NCBI RefSeq assembly: GCF_001905505.1
Contig: NZ_LIPG01000004.1
Coordinates: forward strand, 372,001-436,000
DNA: 64,000 bases
Origin: Streptomyces sp. CB02058
GTDB taxonomy: Bacteria; Actinomycetota; Actinomycetes; Streptomycetales; Streptomycetaceae
Reading direction: 5' to 3'
Shown: positions 1-8,669 of the stretch, piece by piece
Position numbering within the stretch: the first letter of the stretch is position 1
Layout: each line of letters begins with the position of its first letter
The notes under the pieces: model-generated
What the model saw: the letters and a program-made list of their open reading frames with translations, nothing else
Told to the model about the DNA's origin: nothing
Database searches by the model: none
Position numbers and translations under genes: made by a program

Positions 1-731
1 GCGAGGTGACCCTTCACGTCCTCGATGCCGCTGACCTCGTGGTCGAAGGTCGCCTGCACCTTCAGGCCGTCCTCCGCGACGGTCAGCCCGACCGGGTAGA
101 CCTCGAAGTCGGCCGGCGGGGTGAACGCGGACTCGGGGACGATCTGCTTGGCGAGGTTCGCGCTCGACCAGCGCAGGAACATGTTCGCCCCGCCGGTGTC
201 CTGGAACATCTCCAGCCGGAAGGTGTGCTGTTCACCGGCCTTCAGGGAGACGGGCGCGCTGGTCTGCTCCTTGTCCCAGTCCGGCACCCAGTGGTCGATG
301 ACGGGCTTGTCGTCGATGAAGAGCCGGAAGCCGTTGTCACCGATGGCGGAGAAGGTGTAGTCGCCGTCCTCCGGGGCCGCGATCTGCCCCGTCCAGCGCG
401 CGGTGGTGTGTTCGGTCTTCCCGGTGGCCGACTCGAACGCACCGGTAAGGCCGGGGAAGTTGATGTCCGGGTCCAGCGCCACCGCACCGAGCGTCGCGAA
501 GTCGCGGGCGCCCGGGGCGGACATGGCGAAGTACTCACCCTTGAGTCCGTGCACCTCGGTGGAGGGGTCCTCCGCGGCGAACGTCCTGCCGGCGGCGGCA
601 CCCGCGGAAGGAACCGTCGCGGGGGCTGCCGCAGCGGCGGGGACCATGGTGGCCCCGACGGGCATCAGCAGCGCCGCCGTACAGGCGAGCGTTCTCAAGA
701 GCGTGCGGGGGCGGGCTAGTTGTCGTATCAA
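1..731 (-). CDS. Secreted PA14-domain protein, 3' end outside window
   Basis: Only the N-terminal 243 codons are present; the gene runs off the left edge. The best start is TTG at 731, 8 nt after GAGG. It opens a signal peptide with arginines, a hydrophobic stretch to about residue 30 and an Ala-rich cleavage region. From about residue 63 the protein reads as a PA14 domain: GEYF near the start, GDYTFSAIGDNGFRLFIDD in the middle, then LKAGEQHTFRLEMFQDTGG. PA14 modules are beta-barrel carbohydrate-binding inserts found in secreted glycosidases and adhesins. The gene lies downstream of the GH92 mannosidase on the same strand, so an extracellular glycan-processing role is likely. The catalytic part, if there is one, lies outside the window. 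A degenerate copy of the GACAACG box found upstream of the mannosidase lies at 819-830. Confidence 0.8.
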   Translation of the reverse strand, partial: MIRQLARPRTLLRTLACTAALLMPVGATMVPAAAAAPATVPSAGAAAGRTFAAEDPSTEVHGLKGEYFAMSAPGARDFATLGAVALDPDINFPGLTGAFESATGKTEHTTARWTGQIAAPEDGDYTFSAIGDNGFRLFIDDKPVIDHWVPDWDKEQTSAPVSLKAGEQHTFRLEMFQDTGGANMFLRWSSANLAKQIVPESAFTPPADFEVYPVGLTVAEDGLKVQATFDHEVSGIEDVKGHL

Positions 732-818
732 GGCGTCGTCCTCGTCGAAGAAGCCGGAGTGCCCCGGACCGCGGAGCACTGCACATAGTCGAACATTGAG
801 CCACAGCTCCAAACACCT

Positions 819-830
819 GACAACGGTCGT
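819..830. promoter_or_regulatory. Degenerate GACAACG-type operator upstream of PA14 gene
   Basis: The sequence GACAACGGTCGT shares its complete left half with the perfect palindrome GACAACGTTGTC at 3414-3425. It lies 88-99 nt upstream of the PA14 gene start. Shared control by one LacI-type sugar repressor is an inference; the right half matches poorly. Confidence 0.3.
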
Positions 831-951
831 GCACGGAGAATTTTCAACGATAGAAAAATGAGACCCGGCTCGCTCCCGGCGCCGGGCATGCCGGATCCGG
901 CGAGCGGCCGCGCGCCGCCCGCCGGGTGCCGGACCAGGTCTCGTGGACGTG

Positions 952-3387
952 CTACCGAGGAAGACCCGCAGGTCCCGTGGCCCAGGAGGTGTTCGGCCGG
1001 TCCGCGAGCCGGTAGGTCAACGCACCTCCCCGGGTGACCAGTCGGGCGTCCGTCCAGGACCGGTCGCTCGTCCGCCCGTCGACCGTCACCGCGTCGATGT
1101 ACGGATGTGTCGCATCGGCCTCCGGGGCGCTGATGGTGATGTCACCGCCCTGCGGCCTGTCCAGGACCGCGGACGCGAAGAGCGGCGCCCCGAGCAGCAG
1201 GGTGGCGCTGCCCGGCGTCTGCGGGTAGACGCCCAGGGCGGAGAAGACGTACCAGGCCGACATCGTGCCGAGGTCGTCGTTGCCGGGCAGGCCGCGCGGG
1301 CCCGTTCCGTACACCGTGTCCACGATCTCGCGTACGGTCTCCTGGGTCTTCCAGGGCTGCCCCAGCGCGTTGTAGAGCCACGGGGCGTGGATGCCCGGCT
1401 CGTTGGTCGGGTCGTAGCGCAGGGCGTCGCCGCCCTTGACCGACCAGGAGCCGTCGGCCTTGTGGAAGAAGCCGTCCAGCCGCTTCGCCGCCACGTCCCG
1501 GCCGCCCATGGCCTCCGCCAGACCCTGTACGTCCTGCGGAACCATCCAGGTGTAGGTGGCACTGGTCCCCTGGGCGAAGCCCCGGTCGCTGCCGGGGCTG
1601 AACGGGGTCACCCAGGATCCGTCGAGGTTGCGCGCCTGGATGTAGCCGGTGGTCCCCGCGCCGTCACCGGCCGCGGGGTTGAACACGTTGCGCCACCAGG
1701 TGCCGCGCTCCTCGAAGGCGGCGGCCTCCTCGTCGCGCCCGAGGAGCCGGGCCCACCGGCCGAGCGCCGCGTCGGCGACCGCGTCCTCCAGCGTCTCGGC
1801 GGCCCCGCCCCAGCAGTGGCAGACGTCCTGGGCCGCGTAGTGGAACTCCAGGTACTGCGCGAGGTTGGGCCGCTGCCCGGTGCACTGGCCGGGGCAGCCC
1901 GCGTCGGAAAGGCCGTCCGGGTGAGGCACCGTGGCCTGGCGGGCGAGGGACTCGAAGGCACCCTCGTAGTCGAAGTTGCGTACGCCCATCGCGTAGAACG
2001 TGGCGAGGGTGGCGGCCGTGGGGTCACCGGTCATCACATGCGTGGCGCCGTTGATGTGCACCCAGCGGTCCCAGACGCCGCCGTTCTGCCGGGCGAAGTT
2101 GTACAGGGACTGGGCGAAGTCGCCGGCGATCCTCGGCTTGAGGAGCGCGAGGAGCTGGATCTGGGCGCGGTACTGGTCCCAGCCGGAGAAGTTGCTGTAC
2201 TGCGCCTTCTGGCCGCGCGTCACCTTGTGCGGTTCGCCGTCCATGCCCGGGTAGCGGCCGTCGGCGTCGCTGATCAGGTTCGGCTGCATCAGCGAGTGGT
2301 ACAGCGCGGTGTAGAAGGAGGTGCGCTGCGCGTCGCTGCCGCCTCCGACGCGTACGGAGGAGAGCTCCCGGTCCCACGCACCGGCTCCCGCCCGTGCCAC
2401 GTCGTCGACGCTCGCCCTGGGTGCGATCTCCTTGCGGAGGTTGGCCTCGGCGCCCGCCTGGCTGACGTAGGAGATGCCGATCCGCATCCGGACGTCGTCG
2501 TCCTCGGTCGTGTCGAATCCGACCCAGCCGCCGGAACCCCGCCCCGCGCGGTCGGCGCCGGTGGCGTATCCCTCGCCGCCGCTTCCGCTGGTCGCGCCCG
2601 GTGCGAGCGTGCCGTCGCGCCAGGTGCCGGTGGTGGCGAAGTCCCGGTCGAAGGAGGCGCTGAAGTAGAGCCGGTAGTAGCTCTTGCGGTTGTTCGTGCC
2701 TCCGTTGGCGCGTCGGCCGCAGAACGCCCCGGTGAGGACCGAACCGGTCACCTTGCGGTGCGCGGCGTCGATCCGGATCTCGGCGTCCTCGCTCCCGTTG
2801 AGGGAGTTGGACACCCGGAAGAGCAGATTGGCGGGCTTGCCGGCGGGGAAGCCGAAGTCGGCCACGCCGGCGCGCTCGCTGACCGCCAGGTCCGCGGTCG
2901 CGCCGGAGTCGAGTCCGACGGTGTAACGGCCGGGCACGGCACGCTCGTTGTCGTGCGAGAAGCCCGAGGCGTAGACGGCGTCCTTGGTGTCGGCGGACGG
3001 CGAGGAGGTGACGTCGCCGACGAACGGCATGATCGGCACGTCCCCCGCGGCACCGGGGTTGCACCCGGCGCCGTTGACGTGGGTGAGGCTCAGTCCGCGC
3101 ATCCGGGTCACGCCGTACTCGTAACCGTTGGCCGCCCCGGTGCTCGTCTGGTCGCCCGTGGTGCTGGTCGGCGACCAGGCAATCATGCCGTACGGGCGGA
3201 CAGCGCCCGGGTAGGTGTTGCCGCCGTTCGCCGTGCCGATCATCGGGTCGACGTAGGCGGTGGGGTGCGCGACGAGCGGGGCCGCCTGGGCGGCCGGGGG
3301 CAGGACGGCCCCGGCGAGGGCGCCGGTGACGACGAAGGCGGCGGCCCGTGCGGCGAACCGTCGGGCCGCGGACGGTCTGGAGGGCAT
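952..3387 (-). CDS. Secreted GH92 family alpha-1,2-mannosidase-like glycosidase
   Basis: This 811-residue protein starts with a Sec/Tat-like signal peptide (Arg-rich, hydrophobic, AQAAP cleavage region near residue 35). The mature part carries GH92 signatures: YVDPMIGTANGGNTYPGAVRPYGM near the N terminus, RMRGLSLTHVNGAGC, NFSGWDQYRAQIQLL, and a C-terminal segment with GNDDLGTMSAWYVFSALGVYPQTPG. GH92 enzymes are calcium-dependent inverting exo-mannosidases that trim alpha-mannosides from N-glycans, yeast mannan or host glycoproteins. Length and domain coverage look complete (N-terminal beta-sandwich and C-terminal alpha-barrel). GGAGG lies 11 nt before the ATG. A perfect 12-bp palindrome sits 27-38 nt upstream of the start and is the likely operator. 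The truncated PA14 gene follows on the same strand after about 220 nt. Confidence 0.92.
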   Translation of the reverse strand: MPSRPSAARRFAARAAAFVVTGALAGAVLPPAAQAAPLVAHPTAYVDPMIGTANGGNTYPGAVRPYGMIAWSPTSTTGDQTSTGAANGYEYGVTRMRGLSLTHVNGAGCNPGAAGDVPIMPFVGDVTSSPSADTKDAVYASGFSHDNERAVPGRYTVGLDSGATADLAVSERAGVADFGFPAGKPANLLFRVSNSLNGSEDAEIRIDAAHRKVTGSVLTGAFCGRRANGGTNNRKSYYRLYFSASFDRDFATTGTWRDGTLAPGATSGSGGEGYATGADRAGRGSGGWVGFDTTEDDDVRMRIGISYVSQAGAEANLRKEIAPRASVDDVARAGAGAWDRELSSVRVGGGSDAQRTSFYTALYHSLMQPNLISDADGRYPGMDGEPHKVTRGQKAQYSNFSGWDQYRAQIQLLALLKPRIAGDFAQSLYNFARQNGGVWDRWVHINGATHVMTGDPTAATLATFYAMGVRNFDYEGAFESLARQATVPHPDGLSDAGCPGQCTGQRPNLAQYLEFHYAAQDVCHCWGGAAETLEDAVADAALGRWARLLGRDEEAAAFEERGTWWRNVFNPAAGDGAGTTGYIQARNLDGSWVTPFSPGSDRGFAQGTSATYTWMVPQDVQGLAEAMGGRDVAAKRLDGFFHKADGSWSVKGGDALRYDPTNEPGIHAPWLYNALGQPWKTQETVREIVDTVYGTGPRGLPGNDDLGTMSAWYVFSALGVYPQTPGSATLLLGAPLFASAVLDRPQGGDITISAPEADATHPYIDAVTVDGRTSDRSWTDARLVTRGGALTYRLADRPNTSWATGPAGLPR

Positions 3388-3413
3388 GGTCTCGGATACC
3401 TCCGGTAGCGAGG

Positions 3414-3425
3414 GACAACGTTGTC
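3414..3425. promoter_or_regulatory. Palindromic operator GACAACGTTGTC upstream of GH92 gene
   Basis: A perfect 12-bp palindrome with a central CG step, as is usual for LacI-family operators, lies 27-38 nt upstream of the mannosidase ATG. On the minus strand it is preceded by TT, so TTGACA overlaps it. Repression by a sugar-responsive LacI-type protein is inferred; no LacI gene is visible in the window. Confidence 0.55.
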
Positions 3426-3613
3426 AAGGCCACTCGGAGCGCGCGGCTCGGGCAGCGTTGATCGATTGCGGCCGAGCGTAGATCCCCCGGGCGTTCCGGG
3501 GAATGCCCCCGACCGTGCCGAGCGGTGAACGAGTGGTGAACGCGTCCTGGAAGAAGGGCTCCTGACACGATGCGTCCCGCAGGGACAGACCGGACCCCCG
3601 TTGGAGGAGCATC

Positions 3614-4345
3614 ATGATCCGCTGGACGTACGTCGTCGTCGACCGCCCCGCCCCGGCCGCTGGACGCACCGCCGCGTTCTGGGGCGCCGTCACCGGGACA
3701 CGGCCCTCCGCACCCTGGGGCGAGCGGGGCGAGTTCACCACGCTGTCCCCGGACGGGGCGGATGCCTGCCTGGTGACGCAGGCGTCCGGAGGGCCCGGCG
3801 GCGCCCATCCGGACTTCGCGGTGGAGGACACGGCCGCGTTCACCGACCGAGCGGGGCGACTCGGCGCCACGGCCGGGCCCACGCGTCCGGAGCTGACCGC
3901 GATGCGCTCCCCCGGGGGCCAGGCGTTCTGCGTCGTCCCGTGGCGCGGACAGCGGACCCGTCCGCCGGTGCTCACGCATGCGACGGGCGTGAGGAGCAGG
4001 CTGGACCAGCTCTGCCTGGATGTGCCGCCGGCCGCGTTCGACGCCGAGGTGGCGTTCTGGACGGAGCTGACCGGCTGGGACTCGCGCCCCGGCACCTACG
4101 CGGAGTTCCATGTGCTCCGCCCACCCCTCGGCGCACCGGTCCGCCTGCTCGTCCAGCGCCTGGACGAGCCCCGCGCGGCCTCGGCCCACCCGGATCTGGC
4201 CTGCTCCGACCTGGCCGCCGAAAGGATTCTGCACGAGCGGCACGGTGCGGAGTTCGTACGTGACGGCGCCATGTGGACCGTGATGCGGGACCCCGCCGGG
4301 GGCCTCTACTGCCTGACCGGGCGCGATCCCGTCACGGGCGAGTAG
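3614..4345 (+). CDS. VOC (glyoxalase/bleomycin-resistance fold) family protein
   Basis: The 243-residue product contains two VOC-like halves. The first (about residues 1-115) runs from MIRWTYVVVDRP to a MRSPGGQAFCVVPW segment. The second (about 130-240) runs from LDQLCLDVPPAAFDAEVAFWTELTGW to MRDPAGGLYCLTGRDP. This doubled betaalphabetabetabeta arrangement is typical of actinobacterial VOC proteins of unknown substrate. A clear GGAGGAGCATC ribosome site precedes the ATG at 3614. The gene is alone, divergent from the mannosidase, with the quercetinase 158 nt downstream. Metal ligands of true glyoxalase I or extradiol enzymes are not evident, so no reaction can be assigned. Confidence 0.8.
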   Translation: MIRWTYVVVDRPAPAAGRTAAFWGAVTGTRPSAPWGERGEFTTLSPDGADACLVTQASGGPGGAHPDFAVEDTAAFTDRAGRLGATAGPTRPELTAMRSPGGQAFCVVPWRGQRTRPPVLTHATGVRSRLDQLCLDVPPAAFDAEVAFWTELTGWDSRPGTYAEFHVLRPPLGAPVRLLVQRLDEPRAASAHPDLACSDLAAERILHERHGAEFVRDGAMWTVMRDPAGGLYCLTGRDPVTGE

Positions 4346-4503
4346 ACGCCCGCCACCACGACGGCTCGGCCATCGGCCCACGCGAACGGCCGAGCCGTCA
4401 CGTGACACCCGCCCCTCTCGACGCCCCGCTTCCCGACCCTTCACTCCGACCCAAACGTCAGGTAGCCTGACAATTCAATCGGAGCCGATTCCGGAGGTTC
4501 GCC

Positions 4504-5064
4504 ATGACCATGGAGTACGCCACCCAGTACCGCTCCCGCTCACACATCCCCCCGGAGCCGGGCAAGCCGTACTTCATCGAGAAGGGCATGGGCGACCGGG
4601 CCCACCTCTTCGGTGACCTCGTCACCGTCTACGCCGGCGGGGAGCAGACGGAGAACGCCTTCAACTTCTTCACCGTCGAAGGCACGAAGGGCGACATCAT
4701 CCCGGCCCACCTGCACGCGGACACCTACGAGGTGTTCTACATCGGCAGCGGAGCCGCCCGGCTCTTCGTCGAGGACCAGGAGGGTGAGCAGTACGAGAAG
4801 CTGCTCACCACCGGCGACTTCGGGTTCGTACCCAAGAACTGCCCGCACGCCTACCGCATCGAGCGGCACCACAGCCAGATCATCGGTGTGGCGGCGGGCC
4901 CGGGCGGCACCTTCGAGCGCTTCTTCGAGAACCTCGGGACGCCGACCGATGAACTGACGCTGCCGCGCGAGCCGTTCGTCCCCGAACCGCACAAGTTCGG
5001 CACGGTTCCGCGGGAGTACGACGTGCGGTTCATGCCCGAGCAGACGTGGCGCACCCAGGACTGA
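4504..5064 (+). CDS. queD: Quercetin 2,3-dioxygenase (monocupin quercetinase)
   Basis: This 186-residue single-domain cupin has both cupin motifs intact: GDIIPAHLHADTYEVFYIGSG (residues 63-83) and GDFGFVPKNCPHAYRIE (104-120). The ligands are His69, His71, Glu76 and His115. Length and ligand numbering agree with the characterised Streptomyces sp. FLA quercetinase, a nickel/cobalt-preferring monocupin that opens the flavonol C ring with release of CO. The start follows TTCCGGAGGTTCGCC, a strong ribosome site. It is followed 96 nt later by an HSL-type esterase, then a methyltransferase and a MarR regulator on the same strand. This group could handle plant flavonoids and their esters, but only the quercetinase call is well supported. 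Confidence 0.88.
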   Translation: MTMEYATQYRSRSHIPPEPGKPYFIEKGMGDRAHLFGDLVTVYAGGEQTENAFNFFTVEGTKGDIIPAHLHADTYEVFYIGSGAARLFVEDQEGEQYEKLLTTGDFGFVPKNCPHAYRIERHHSQIIGVAAGPGGTFERFFENLGTPTDELTLPREPFVPEPHKFGTVPREYDVRFMPEQTWRTQD

Positions 5065-5160
5065 CCTGTCGTTCCGTACGCCGGCGCGCCGGTCGGGGGT
5101 CCCTGCCCCGACGGCTCGCCGACGGAAGTCCTCGTCCTCCCGCCAGCAAAGGTCCGTTCC

Positions 5161-6066
5161 ATGACGCGATCCGGTCTCCCGCCCTTCCCCTTCGAGCTCC
5201 TCGCACCGCCCGACCCCGCCACCCTCGCCCTCCCGCCCGTGGCGACTCCCGTGCCGGGGGTGGAGCTCCTGCGCGGTGCCGTCTACGCCGCGCCCGACGG
5301 CAGCCGTCCGCTGGAGCTGGACCTGTGGCGGCCTGCCGGGGCGGACGGGCCCGTCCCCGTCATCGTGTTCGTCCACGGCGGCGGCTGGCGGACGGGGCGG
5401 CGCGACGACCTGGGCCCCCGTTTCCGCACCTGGCGGCCCGGCCCGTTCGCCCGGCTCGTCCAGGCCGGGTTCGCGGTCGCGTGCGTCGACTACCGGCTGA
5501 GCAGCGAAGCGCACTTCCCCGCCCAGCGGGACGATCTCGCCGCCGCGTTGCGCTGGCTGCGCGTCCGCGCGGACGAACTCGGGGTGGACCGTTCGCGGAT
5601 CGTCCTGTGGGGTGAGTCCGCGGGCGCGCATCTGGCCGCGCTCACCGCGCTGACCTCGGCGGAGGACGGAGCGGTCCGGGGGTGCGTGTGCTGGTACGGG
5701 CCCAGTGATCTCGGTGCCCTCGCGGAGGACCACGACGGCGGCTTCGACCCCGGCGACCCGACCACCCGGGAGGCCCGCCTCCTGGGCGCCGCTCCCGCCG
5801 CCGACGAGGAGCTGACCAGGTCCGCGAGTCCTGTCGCCCATGTCTCGGCGGACTCCCCCGCCTTCCTCCTGCTGCACGGGACCGACGACACCCTCGTACC
5901 CAGCCGGCAGAGCGTCCGTCTGGCCGACGCGCTGCGCTCGGCGGGAGCCCGGGTGGAGCTGCGGCTGATCGAGGGGGCCCAGCACCTGTGGGTGGGGGTC
6001 CCGGACGAGACCGTGACCGAGTGCTTCGAGGGCTCGGTCGCATTCGCCCTGGCGCGCACCCGCTGA
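5161..6066 (+). CDS. Alpha/beta hydrolase, HSL/carboxylesterase type
   Basis: The 301-residue protein has the oxyanion motif HGGGW (about residue 70), the nucleophile elbow GESAG (about 158), an acid in HGTDDTLVP (about 240) and the catalytic His in EGAQHLW (about 279). This is the full set for the hormone-sensitive-lipase-like esterase/deacetylase group (BD-FAE, kynurenine formamidase-like). It lacks a signal peptide and should be cytoplasmic. AAAGG lies upstream of the ATG. The last 12 codons and the stop fall inside a 49-bp tandem duplication (6030-6130). The second copy begins after the stop codon of the first and is not translated as part of this gene. Substrate unknown; position after the quercetinase suggests phenolic or plant esters. 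Confidence 0.85.
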   Translation: MTRSGLPPFPFELLAPPDPATLALPPVATPVPGVELLRGAVYAAPDGSRPLELDLWRPAGADGPVPVIVFVHGGGWRTGRRDDLGPRFRTWRPGPFARLVQAGFAVACVDYRLSSEAHFPAQRDDLAAALRWLRVRADELGVDRSRIVLWGESAGAHLAALTALTSAEDGAVRGCVCWYGPSDLGALAEDHDGGFDPGDPTTREARLLGAAPAADEELTRSASPVAHVSADSPAFLLLHGTDDTLVPSRQSVRLADALRSAGARVELRLIEGAQHLWVGVPDETVTECFEGSVAFALARTR

Positions 6067-6130
6067 CCGTTCATCCGCGGGCTCGGTCGCATTCGCCCTG
6101 GCGCGCACCCGCTGACCGTTCATCCGCGGG
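6030..6130. repeat. Perfect 49-bp tandem duplication over the esterase stop codon
   Basis: Two back-to-back identical copies (periods starting at 6030 and 6079) cover the last 12 codons plus TGA of the esterase and about 13 nt beyond. Identity is complete over both periods. The unit is not a multiple of three, and the reading frame ends in copy one, so the duplication does not change the protein. It looks like recent slippage or unequal exchange. Confidence 0.95.
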
Positions 6131-6208
6131 GCCGTGCCCGCCGAGCGGCACTTCGGGCGAACATCCCAAGCGCCTGCCCCGGGCGCCCCGGAGTGATGGA
6201 ATCCCGGC

Positions 6209-6928
6209 ATGCCGACATCGATGTCCCGCGTGCTCCGGTTGCTCGACCGTTTCCATGCCGCCCGCCCCTGGGACCACAACGCGCACTACCACCGCTGGCT
6301 GCTGCGCCGCCTGCCCGCGCGCTTCGGCACGGCACTGGACGTGGGGTCGGGCAGCGGTGACCTGGCCCGGCTCCTGGCCACGCGGGCCGCGTCGGTCGAG
6401 GGCATCGACGCCGACCCGGACGTGGTCGCCCGCGCGCGTGATCTCACCGCGCCCGCGCTGCCCGTCGTGTTCACCGTCCACGACGCGGCGGCCGGTCTGC
6501 CGGACGGCCCGTTCGACGTCATCACCTGCGTGGCGGCCCTCCACCATCTGCCGTTCTCCGGCACGCTCACCCGTTTCCGCGACCACCTCGCGCCCGGCGG
6601 GACTCTGGTCGTGGTGGGGGTCGCCGAGGCCCGGACGCGCGGCGACCACGTCCTGGGAACGGCCGCGATCCCGATGAACATCGCCATGGCCCTGATCACG
6701 AACAGGGGACGCAGGGTGGCCCGCCCCACGTCGATGACCGCCCCCACCCGTCCCCCGTCCATGAGCTTCGCCGAGATCGAGCGCGGTGCGCGCGAGGTGC
6801 TGCCCGGGGCCCGGTTGCGCCGCCGCCTGTTCTGGCGCTACACGCTCGTGTGGCACCAGGTCCGACGGCCGCCCGCCCCGGGCCAGGACCGTATGCTCGG
6901 AGGTCCGCCTGCCGACGAGGAACGATGA
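6209..6928 (+). CDS. Class I SAM-dependent methyltransferase
   Basis: The 239-residue protein carries motif I ALDVGSGSGDLARLL (about residues 42-56), the acidic ribose-binding GIDADPDVV (about 65), FDVITCVAALHHL (about 110, motif IV/post-I) and LAPGGTLVVVGV (motif V). These define a Rossmann-fold small-molecule methyltransferase of the Methyltransf_11/25 type. The C-terminal 100 residues form a basic, less conserved cap. No acceptor can be deduced. The stop codon overlaps the ATG of the MarR gene (ATGA), so the two are translationally coupled and the regulator may respond to the enzyme's substrate. Confidence 0.85.
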   Translation: MPTSMSRVLRLLDRFHAARPWDHNAHYHRWLLRRLPARFGTALDVGSGSGDLARLLATRAASVEGIDADPDVVARARDLTAPALPVVFTVHDAAAGLPDGPFDVITCVAALHHLPFSGTLTRFRDHLAPGGTLVVVGVAEARTRGDHVLGTAAIPMNIAMALITNRGRRVARPTSMTAPTRPPSMSFAEIERGAREVLPGARLRRRLFWRYTLVWHQVRRPPAPGQDRMLGGPPADEER

Positions 6929-7386
6929 CCGACGCCGCACCGAACATGCCCCAACTCCTCAGCGAGGCCAAGCGCTGGTTCGACGACGCCCTGCACGCCG
7001 GGATGCGGGCCGCGGGTGAGCAGCCCGTGACCGCCGCGCAGGCCGCGGTCTTCGCGACGCTCGACCCGGAGGGCACCTCGATCTCCGAGCTGGCCCGCCG
7101 GATGGGGGTCACCCGTCAGACGACGCATCAAGCGGTGCACAGCCTGATCGGCCTGGGGCTGATGGAGCAGACGGACGATCCGTCCTCAGCCCGGTCCCGC
7201 ATCGTGCGTACCACCCCCGAAGGCGCCCGGGCGCACGCGCGGGCGCAGCTCATGCTGACCGAGCTGGAGTCCGTCCTGGCCGACCGCATCGGCCCTGAGG
7301 CCGGGCTGCTGCGCGAGATCCTGGAACGCCCTTGGGGCGAACCGCCCACCCCGGCACAGGGCGACGCGCGTACGCGGGCGAGCTGA
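6925..7386 (+). CDS. MarR family transcriptional regulator
   Basis: Starting at ATG 6925, which overlaps the methyltransferase stop and follows GAGGAACG, this gives 153 residues. The winged helix is clear: TAAQAAVFATLDPEGTSISELARRMGVTRQTTHQAVHSLIGLGLMEQ (about residues 38-85), followed by the wing (SSARSRIVRTTPEGARA). MarR proteins are dimeric repressors released by phenolic ligands. Given the upstream quercetinase, esterase and methyltransferase on the same strand, a phenolic or flavonoid inducer is a reasonable guess. No operator was identified. Confidence 0.88.
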   Translation: MTDAAPNMPQLLSEAKRWFDDALHAGMRAAGEQPVTAAQAAVFATLDPEGTSISELARRMGVTRQTTHQAVHSLIGLGLMEQTDDPSSARSRIVRTTPEGARAHARAQLMLTELESVLADRIGPEAGLLREILERPWGEPPTPAQGDARTRAS

Positions 7387-7697
7387 TCCGGTTCGGCCCG
7401 GCAACCGGGAGTGGACTCCCGTCCGGGGCGGGCAGCGAAGTGCACAAGCGGAATGACGCGTACGAGTGGTGCGGATGATCTTTCACTGAGTACCGTGAAG
7501 CATCAGGTGGTCGGCAGCTCTCCCAAGTCGCCCTCGGGCGTAAGGGCTTGGCTGCCGGCGCTTCCCGTGCACGAGAGCGTCTCCGCGGCAGGAAGGTGCC
7601 CCGCCGGTCGACGACCCGTTCCCCGGCCCCGGCGGGGAGGCGGTCCGTGTCGCCGGAACCGGCGATCACGTGCCTCCGGCGCCGCAGAGGCCAGAAA
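7387..7697. other. Intergenic stretch, no gene seen
   Basis: This 311-bp gap lies between the MarR gene and the next hydrolase on the same strand. No convincing coding region, hairpin or palindrome was seen. A-rich bases around 7485-7500 could belong to a promoter for the hydrolase. Confidence 0.5.
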
Positions 7698-8573
7698 GTG
7701 AGCAGACAGATGCAACCGACGTTCGTACTGGTTCACGGAGCTTTCGCGAACTCCTTCTCCTTCGCGCCGCTCCAGGCCGAACTCGGCCTCCTCGGGCACC
7801 GCTCCGTCGCCGTCGACCTTCCGGGGCACGGGTTCGCGGCGACGTACCCGCGCGCCTACCAGGCGCCGCAGGACCTCGAAGCGCTCGCCACCGCGCCCGG
7901 GGTCATCAAGAACGTCACGCTCGCCGACAACGCCACGCACCTCATCGGGATACTGGAGCGGGCCAGGCGGAACGGGCCCGTCATCCTCGTCTCGCACAGC
8001 CGCGGCGGCATGACGGCCACCGTTGCGGCCAATCAGCGGCCCGACCTGATCGATCACCTCGTCTATGTCTCCGCCTGGTGCCCCGTCGACCTCGACATCG
8101 GCGCCTACTACGCCGAGCCCGAGATGGCCACGGTCGACCTCAAGGGACTGGCCTCGGGGATGATCGGCAACCCGGCCGAGCTCGGGCTGCTGCGCTCCAA
8201 CTTCCGCACGGCGGACTCCGGCGCCCTCGCGGCCTTCAAGGCGGCCTTCCTCGCCGACGGGACGGACGAGGAGTTCATGGTGTTCCTCAACACCTTCCAG
8301 CCCGACGAGAACCTCGACGTCGGCACGCCCGACGACCGCGCACAGGCCGGCACCTGGGGCCGGATCCCCAAGTCGTACGTCCGGCTCACCGAGGACACCA
8401 GCATGCCGCTCGCCGTGCAGGACCGGATGATCCGCGAGGGCGACGCGCTGACGCCGGAGAATCCCTACGACGTCCGTACGCTCACCAGCAGCCACCTGAA
8501 GTGGCTGGTCGACCCGGCACCGGCGGCCCGCGTTCTGGGCGACATCGCCGCGCTGCTGCCCACGGACTCGTGA
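7698..8573 (+). CDS. Alpha/beta fold hydrolase (EstC/salicylate-esterase-like)
   Basis: With GTG 7698, placed 7 nt after AGAGG, the product is 291 residues; an in-frame ATG at 7710 is the alternative. The fold is shown by FVLVHGAFANSF (oxyanion loop, residues about 8-19), a nucleophile elbow SHSRGG (about 97-102), RLTEDTSMP (acid region, about 232) and SSHLKW (catalytic His, about 266). The whole set resembles plant methyl-salicylate-esterase-like and actinobacterial EstC hydrolases. It is cytoplasmic by appearance. A perfect 15-bp stem terminator follows. The substrate is unknown; an aromatic methyl ester would fit the family. Confidence 0.82.
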   Translation: MSRQMQPTFVLVHGAFANSFSFAPLQAELGLLGHRSVAVDLPGHGFAATYPRAYQAPQDLEALATAPGVIKNVTLADNATHLIGILERARRNGPVILVSHSRGGMTATVAANQRPDLIDHLVYVSAWCPVDLDIGAYYAEPEMATVDLKGLASGMIGNPAELGLLRSNFRTADSGALAAFKAAFLADGTDEEFMVFLNTFQPDENLDVGTPDDRAQAGTWGRIPKSYVRLTEDTSMPLAVQDRMIREGDALTPENPYDVRTLTSSHLKWLVDPAPAARVLGDIAALLPTDS

Positions 8574-8669
8574 TCGGAGCCGGAGCAGGAGCGCGGCGGC
8601 GGTGACCGTGCCGAAGCAGACGTGCACGCACGCGCCGTACGAGGGGTTCGACCCGCTCCCCGCGCGGAA

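Noticed and set aside
943..3408. Long plus-strand open frame antisense to the GH92 gene
   Set aside because: It mirrors the mannosidase frame; composition is Val/Gly/Arg-rich with no domain. High GC suppresses stop codons on the opposite strand.
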